Assembly: GCA_011319805.1 (NCBI GenBank)
Contig: SJRY01000234.1
Location: 248,001 to 312,000 of the forward strand
DNA length: 64,000 nt
Reading direction: 5' to 3'
Source: Macrocybe gigantea
Taxonomy: Eukaryota; Basidiomycota; Agaricomycetes; Agaricales; Callistosporiaceae
In this document: positions 58,163 to 64,000 of the stretch, one piece after another
How positions within the stretch are numbered: position 1 is the first letter of the stretch
Layout: each line of letters opens with the position of its first letter
Notes under the pieces: generated by a model
What the model was told of the DNA's origin: nothing
What the model saw: only the letters and a program-made list of their open reading frames with translations
Database searches by the model: none
Position numbers and translations under genes: made by a program

Positions 58163-60004
58163 ATGACTTGGAGAAGGGACCAAGGTACGTCCGTGCTCCT
58201 GTTATCTCCCCCTTCTCGTACTTCAGCCGAGTGCTAACGCTACTCCCGCCAGTCTTCTCCAATCCGACGACTGCGAACACCCTGTCCGTGCCATTTCTTG
58301 GGGTAAATATCTAGTGCTCATGAATGGCGTAGAAATTCATTGTGACGTCCAGGCTGCGTCGATCAGCGCCAATACATCATCGTCCATCAGCCCGTCATTA
58401 TCCATTAGCACTTCGTTGTCCGGCAGCCAGTCTATGTCCTCTGTTGATTCATCAAGCACGAAGCCCGTTAACAATAGCACGCAGATTCCTCCTGATCAGC
58501 TTCCCGCCCCGCCGTAAGTGCGTCATTAACTCCAATATCAACTGGATCTATTTGGCCCCTCCAGAATGTCCGATGTAACAACGTCCACCAACAGTCCTCC
58601 AGAGGATGAGATAACGACAGCAGCTCCCCCAATTGCAGATCCCACAACTGCCACTAACTCGCCCTCTTCAAGAAGCCAGCATAGTTCGTCATTCACATCA
58701 TCTAGACGAAGTATCACACAGGCCAATCCTGTCACCTTGGCCCCTTCATCGCATGGGCTTCCATCTCCGGCTGCTCCAACGAAAACGAAGACTTCAGTTA
58801 CCGGTCGGTTCTGGTGGCGATTAACAATTGTGCATTTTTTTATTTGTTGATCTCACAGTCCAGGATATGAAGGCAACCGGACCGACCAGGACCAGCACCA
58901 TAATTGATAAGCCTGAGTCCACCTTTTCGTCCTTAGTTCCCATAACAGTCACCAGTGCCGATGGGAAAGTTGGTATTCTGACGCCGGCCGTGGTAACCCT
59001 TCTCAGCACATCTATGAGATCGGACGGCGATTTCGTCACCTATACTCACATCGTCGCAAATCCTACCGGCGTCATTAATGGCGACGCTGCGCTCACAAAT
59101 AACAAGTGCTCATTGCAATTTTTTCCCCGTTACTGATCCTGATGCATCCTGATGATAGATTCCTTGATAATCATGGTGCCGTCGCTGGTGTATTCGTCGT
59201 GGTTGGCATTGTCATCGCGTCACTGTGTGCTTGCATTACTTTGTATTGGCGTCGTCGCCTCCGTGAACTCCGTCGGAAACGATGGCTAGCTGGGATGCGA
59301 CAGCAGCGCCCGTTTTCAGCGCCCAACCCTTTCGATGATGTCTGGGCCGGAGGGCCACAGATGACCACCGCACAACGGGTCGATGAGACAAGCCCCCGTA
59401 ATTCCATGTCACACCGATTATCTATGGGATCCAGCCAGCAACACAGTGCCGCTGGCCTCGTTCATGATGGAGAACGAGCCCCTGTTTTCCAGGCAGCACC
59501 GAAGGACCAGCGGCAACAACCTACAGGTCCATCAATTGCTGTTCTTATCCCTGAGCAAGACATGGCAGATTCTAGAGCATCCCTCTCTCGGTCAAGCCCG
59601 TCTCTGTATCCTCCAACTCTCCCCGATGATGATCACGGCGTTGAGAATGCACTGGCCGAGAGCGAATGGAATGCCCCTGTAGCCAACGACTCTATTGTAA
59701 AGGCACCCCCTAGGCCACCTCGATCTCAACTTAGACAAAGCGTTCACCGAAAACCTCCGGAAGGGTATCCCGTGACACCGCCTTCGTCAGCTGGTTCTCA
59801 TTCGCCACCGCTCAGCGCCGATCGAGAATCCGACCAACGAAAACCACAGAGTAAATTTACCAATAGGCGTACTCTGCTGGATGTGAGTGGAACGCATTGC
59901 CATGCTGATTTCGCGAACATCTGCTTACTCAGATCTCAAGGTTCGGCCTCGAACAAGCCACGAAGTATTGGATCGTTTGTGATGGTCTTTCACGAGCTTC
60001 ATGA
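58163..60004 (+). CDS. Mucin-like single-pass membrane protein, 5' end uncertain
   Basis: Ser/Thr-rich surface protein. After a small 5' exon (VFSNPTTANTLSVPFLG, introns at 58187 and 58302) comes a long stretch rich in Ser, Thr and Pro (SSISPSLSISTSLSGSQSMSS, TTSTNSPPEDEITTAAPP), VTSADGKVGILTPAVVTLLSTS, then one membrane helix GAVAGVFVVVGIVIASLCACITLYW, followed by a basic stop-transfer (RRRLRELRRKRW) and a cytosolic tail with Pro-rich segments (APPRPPRSQLRQSVHRKPPEGYPVTPPSS). This layout resembles wall-stress sensor-like proteins common in agaricomycetes. The start is tentative: ATG 58163 gives no signal peptide, so an upstream exon is likely. The last intron at 59882 leads to a stop at 60002-60004. 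Confidence 0.55.
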
Positions 60005-60074
60005 AAAGGCTTGTAAATATGTATCTGTAAATCAGTGTACGCATAGCGACCTGTAAGTTATGTACTGTATTTCC

Positions 60075-61204
60075 TCAACATCCTCGGGTCAACGAGTGCA
60101 AGCGTTTGGTGTCTGTGATGAACCCATAACTCTGTAGAATGGTCAGCACCTGTAAAAAGTTGGGGGAATTGTAACCTACGTTACCCGTGTTATACAGGAC
60201 ATTCTCTAGTCCGTTCGGGGAGGTTGTGGCGGTGATGTCGCGAACAAGGATACAATCATATCCTCGGAAATATGCATCCACCATGGTGCCCAGGACGCAC
60301 TACAGGGTAAGCCGCCTTAGCGTGGTGAATCCCCCATATAATCAGAATGGTACACTTTACTTGATCGGTGTTGACGCCACCAAAAAGTAAAGTCTGCATT
60401 CCGTTCTCGTCCAGGAAGAGGTCGAGGCCAGTTTGATACCCCCATAAGCCGCTCATTCTGAGAGTCACCGCATTAATGGCGAATTCTGCTTACAAGGTGA
60501 ATAGAGTATCTGACCGATTCTTGTGTACCCAAACATCGGTTCCAGCGTCCCTACCAGTGAGGAATTGTTGCTGTAAAGGACCGTAGAGGTCGGAGTTCCT
60601 CGCGCCTCGCATAAGGAGGCGACCGAAATTCCCTGGCAGTTCAGACCCAAAACTTCCGCGGCCGTGTTTTGTAAATCCACGAACAAGCGATGGAGGGATG
60701 GTCTTCAATTCATGTTCAGTCAAACCCCAATTCCTGGATGGATTTATTGTCCGAAACTATGAATTATGGCGGCGACAAGAAAGTACCTACAACCAAATGA
60801 TTTTGACCCCAATGGTCCTAAGAATGGGAAGGACACCCAAGAGTGGATTTATGCAGTCAAGCCCGCTAGGGTGATTTCTCAACTCCGGATGGAGAAAGAA
60901 ACTAAGCACAAAGCAGATTTCAATCAAGGGAAGCGGTCTACATAATGTCATGGAGAACGACGAACTTTTGCATGTCGACGACGACCATAGCTGTGGCGGT
61001 CGGATTAATTCTGATTGTGCGATTTCCATCGACTGCAATTTCAGCTTCCTTGGCTTTCAAAGGTGGCGGCAGGCACGGGCCGTCAACCACGTCAGGAAGA
61101 TGATGAGAACGAGTCATATCCACTAAGCCAGATGTGTATTCGACCCAGAATGATGAAACATTGCCATATTCTACAGGTTTGCTTGGTTTCGGGTGGGCGG
61201 TCAT
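60075..61204 (-). CDS. Isochorismatase-family cysteine hydrolase
   Basis: Hydrolase of the isochorismatase/nicotinamidase-like fold. Start at 61204: MTAHPKPSKPVEYGNVSSFWVEYTSG. The catalytic triad is complete: Asp in TAMVVVDMQNFFLHPEL, Lys in DVWVHKNR, Cys in GGVNTDQCVLGTMVDAYFRGYDCILV. Also NHPSGLDCINPLL and SYGFITDTKRL near the end. The substrate is not known; the N-terminal extension of about 70 residues before the core is longer than in nicotinamidases. The final intron (60132-60179, 48 nt) is a multiple of three and stop-free, so its retention would add 16 residues in frame. Confidence 0.85.
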
Positions 61205-61310
61205 TACAGTTCTGTTGAGAAATTTAGGGTATGAGAGCAGCTGATATATGTTGGCAGAGCTGTGAGCGAATGCTTCTCTTTTAAGTAAACTACCGAGGAC
61301 GAACACACGA

Positions 61311-63096
61311 TCATGAGTGTTTCATGACATAACTGTCCTTGTGGTATGTCAATTTGATGCGGTGGTTTTGAAGATGCTGCGTGTAATGACGGGATATCAT
61401 GGCACCCATAGCCTGTTGCACGCGGTTCTCTGTGGCTTGCTCCCATTTTCTCTCTGTGAGCATCGTGATGCACCTGGTTGGCAGATGGCGAGCATTTTCG
61501 TTCGTCAAATTCAAGAGGTCGATGGAATATTCGCACCCAGGACAATGCCACTTGAGCCCTCCACCAATGACTTCTGGGGTCGTCCAGCAAAACCAGGGAA
61601 TGCGTTTCACAACACTTCCAGGCGCACTGTCCTCAGATTCCGTGTCACTGGCTGGGGGAGTTGATGCTTCCGAAAAGTCAGAGTCATAGGTGAACCGCCC
61701 AGGTCTCTGATCATTCTGAATTGTTTCCTCTGCATCCTGTATAGCTGTGGCGTTCTATCGAAGGACGAAGCGTTAAAGATTTATTATTGTGCTACTGAAG
61801 GCAGACTTACCTTAACTTTGCGGTGCTTTTTCTTGCCAAACCCTAAATCCTCGATCTTCTTTACCCAGAAGTCGCGCGTTTCGCCGAACTGGACAAGTCT
61901 GCTCGCAAGATCGTTGTCGTCGTAATCATCGACGTTCTTCATGCCGTAAGGCAAACCCCATTTGCGCTTTTCTGTCAGTGCTTGCTTCCGCGCCCGTTGT
62001 ACCTGTATACAAAATATCATCCACTCGGTAATGTTAAGTCTTCTAAGAGCAGCAGAAGCGGATGCCAGCTGATGAGCAAGCAGCCATTCTGCCTGGGCGG
62101 CGAAGTGTTCGATTACTTCTGACTTGGGAATGTGGCGCAAATAACGAGGATGGGAGGTATTGCCTTCCTCGTCGATTTCAGGATCATTGCTTGCATCAAA
62201 AATGAGGCGAGAAAACCGCTCAGATTCGCGGAACCGGGCCAGATAGTTCTCTGTCAACCATGTAATAGTGCGGCGCTCAACTGGAGTAGCATCGGGATCT
62301 GTCTTGATGATGGCGTCGATTAATGCCCACAATCTATATCTTGCCAGGAAATTCCGACTTCGCTGGTATGTTCCTACTTCGAGGGAGATAACGTTGTATA
62401 TATATCTTGGAGAACTAATGCCTTCTGGTCGGTTGTCTGATAGCCTATATAAAATACAATCAGTCAGCGCGACTCGAGGTGGAGTTCGCTAAAAAAAAAA
62501 AAAGCATCTCACGTCTTCTTCGAGTAAAGAATCAGAGATTCGGACAGGTCTCTATCTCCAACTGTGGGAGATCAACACATTGAAAGAAAAAGCTGTCCCA
62601 AGGACTCACGGAGGAAGCTGGCTTGCAGGTTCTTTTCACCCTGGATCCAGACCACGATCCTGGACCCTTCATTCTTCACGCTGCCATACAAGCGAGCGAG
62701 AGTAAGGCCACTGACAGCATGTTCGAGGTGAATCTCTTTATCCCTCTGACGCAAATCCATTTCCAACCAACGTCTTCCTTGGTCCGAGAGCCAATCCAGT
62801 GACACGATTTCTAGCTTGCCATAGAAATGGACGGGATGTTTTGTTACTCTGCTGCTTGCAGGGGGTCGAATGATGAACTCGGACTCGTCCAACCTGCTTG
62901 CGAATGCGTATGTTCAGGGTGCATGTGAAGGCATTTGTTGATATTACCCTATTGTAGAACCTGCGCACTCCATGCTGACGGACTTCAGATTGAAAACAGT
63001 GCCATTTCTGATCTTTGAATTGAGAATTTGATCATCAGGATATGGGCCAAATGGCTCTTGAATGATCCTTTTCAGGCTGAATGCAGAGGGTGCCAT
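61311..63096 (-). CDS. Unrecognised protein with C-terminal zinc-finger-like segment
   Basis: I do not recognise the family. Start at 63096: MAPSAFSLKRIIQEPFGPYPDD, then DESEFIIRPPASSRVTKHPVHFYGKLEIVSLDWLSDQGRRWLEMDLRQRDKEIHLEHAV, GSRIVVWIQGEKNLQASFL, a helical middle (RYRLWALIDAIIKTDPDATPVERRTITWLTENYLARFRESERF), HFAAQAEWLLAHQLASASAALRRLNITEWMIFCIQVQRARKQAL, a Ser/acidic linker, and a C-terminus with WHCPGCEYSIDLLNL and ISRHYTQHLQNHRIKL, which together look like a C2H2-type zinc finger with a long loop. Five to six introns join in frame (GTAATA donor inferred near 62949). Confidence 0.55.
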
Positions 63097-63172
63097 CAGT
63101 AGTAGAGTGGACGTAGTTTGCCTGCGGTGTCCCAAACAAACCCAACTTTGAGCGACTACCATCATCAGTAAG

Positions 63173-63802
63173 ATGCTCAGTCGTCGTGTCGCCCTTCAGC
63201 TTCGTAGATCCTTGCTGTTTTCTTCGCGTTCTTCGTCCTCATTGGGCAAGGCAGAGGAATACGCGCCTGTGGCCATACCTCAGGCCCCGAACTACCCTAC
63301 GACATGGTCGGCCAGCCAACGAGAACGCCCGACCGGTGGTTCTGGCCCTAGTTTCGAACAGACCGCTATGGAACTACAACCGAATCCTTTAAGTGCCATG
63401 CAACTCATTGCGAATGAGCCTGTTAGGCTTGTCCATGGCCGGAAGGCAGTTTGTGATGGTGGTTCGTATCCCGATCCTGAGTCTGGTGCGGCGTTACTGA
63501 CGGGTGCAATCGCCACGTAGGAGGAGGACCTCTGGGACATCCAAAGATATATATCAACCTGGTATATTCACGCCTTTCATTCTACAACTTTACAAGACTG
63601 ACAGGACGATATATAGGACCAGCCCGGTCCTAAACCTTGCGGGTACGGAATCCTTGTGTTACCTGGCAAGTCGTTACTAAATGCTTTCTCCCTTTTCTTT
63701 AATAGATACTGGTATGTTTTTATTGTCTGCGTTTCACCGTGGTGAGAACTAAGATGTGCTGTCGCTAGCGGAATTCGTTTCGAGCAGGCACCTCATCATT
63801 AG
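63173..63802 (+). CDS. NDUFS6: Mitochondrial complex I subunit NDUFS6 (13-kDa, zinc-binding), with 6-nt microexon
   Basis: Zinc-containing peripheral subunit of NADH:ubiquinone oxidoreductase. Five exons: 63173-63458, 63521-63561, 63617-63642, 63706-63711 and 63769-63802. Basic mitochondrial presequence (MLSRRVALQLRRSLLFSSR), then [64 protein letters not shown]. The zinc ligands are the Cys of AVCDGGG, the His of GHPK and the two Cys of CGYC. The fourth exon is only six bases (ATACTG) and supplies the codons for Gly-Tyr-Cys within CGYC; without it the zinc site is lost. The start is 76 bp from the divergent unknown gene. Confidence 0.9.
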
Positions 63803-64000
63803 AGATAGGATATGATAGCGCAGGCGATTCCGACAAAGCATTTGAAAATTCGACCCCAACTTTTTAGTCCCAATTATTGACCTTTGTACAAGCCGGCGAG
63901 CATAACAATACATTGGGTCTCGTCTACTACTATATGTAGCTGTCCGGCCGGAAATAATGCAACTAGAGAACAATTAGTACGATAGCAAAACGAAATCCAA
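63803..64000. other. Right-edge stretch with no recognised gene
   Basis: 198 bp after NDUFS6 up to the window edge. A minus-strand open frame overlaps the last NDUFS6 exon but shows no motif. It probably contains the NDUFS6 terminator. Confidence 0.4.

Overview
The window is nuclear DNA of a basidiomycete fungus, most likely an agaricomycete. The evidence is in the sequence: nearly every gene is cut by many short introns (about 48 to 65 nt, GT..AG with CTAAC/CTRAY-like branch points), genes are packed on both strands with very short spacers, and the set of families fits a filamentous fungus (PIAS/SIZ SUMO ligase, PRC2 EED, DUG3, pseudouridine glycosidase-kinase fusion, DUF2235, mucin-like single-pass membrane protein). 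I recognise about 34 protein genes. I saw no rRNA or tRNA gene, CRISPR array, insertion sequence or clear transposon.

Layout. 1-12 kb: the 5' part of RAD51 (cut by the window edge), mitochondrial ribosomal protein L4, RPS16, a Rap1-like telomere protein, complex I subunit NDUFA11, an EED-like WD40 protein, a secreted Kex2-type repeat precursor, and ESF1. 12-24 kb: NUDC, a SIZ/PIAS SUMO E3, the ADP/ATP carrier, an IRC3-like helicase, a PsuG-PfkB fusion, and MoaE. 24-34 kb: ICE2, DUG3, phosphoacetylglucosamine mutase, alpha-SNAP, NUS1, and a very intron-rich DUF2235 protein. 34-45.4 kb: a large unrecognised membrane protein, a CorA-type Mg transporter without the GMN motif, an unknown coiled-coil protein, PEX16 and a cupin. 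45.4-51 kb: an SDR with a 1-nt frameshift at its catalytic motif, a ketol-acid reductoisomerase-like protein, and an RBM39-type splicing factor. 51-64 kb: an MFS transporter, RidA, a DSD1-like D-serine dehydratase, a Rab4-like GTPase, a mucin-like membrane protein, an isochorismatase-type hydrolase, an unknown zinc-finger-like protein, and complex I subunit NDUFS6.

How the genes fit together. Most are housekeeping and unrelated. Two neighbourhoods look functional: MFS transporter + RidA + D-serine dehydratase-like enzyme (uptake of an organic anion or amino acid, PLP deamination, removal of reactive enamines), and cupin + SDR + KARI-like reductase (possibly a small specialised-metabolism group, with the SDR damaged). 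The most novel single item is the repeat precursor at 8656-9289: a signal peptide followed by seven near-identical units of 21 residues separated by Lys-Arg. Other points of interest are several GC-AG introns with GCAAGT donors, a 6-nt microexon in NDUFS6 that encodes part of its zinc site, a string of 13- to 24-nt exons in the DUF2235 gene, and two genes whose stop codons directly abut.

Limits: exon borders were placed by eye from reading frame, splice consensus and family conservation; families were recognised from memory, not by a search.
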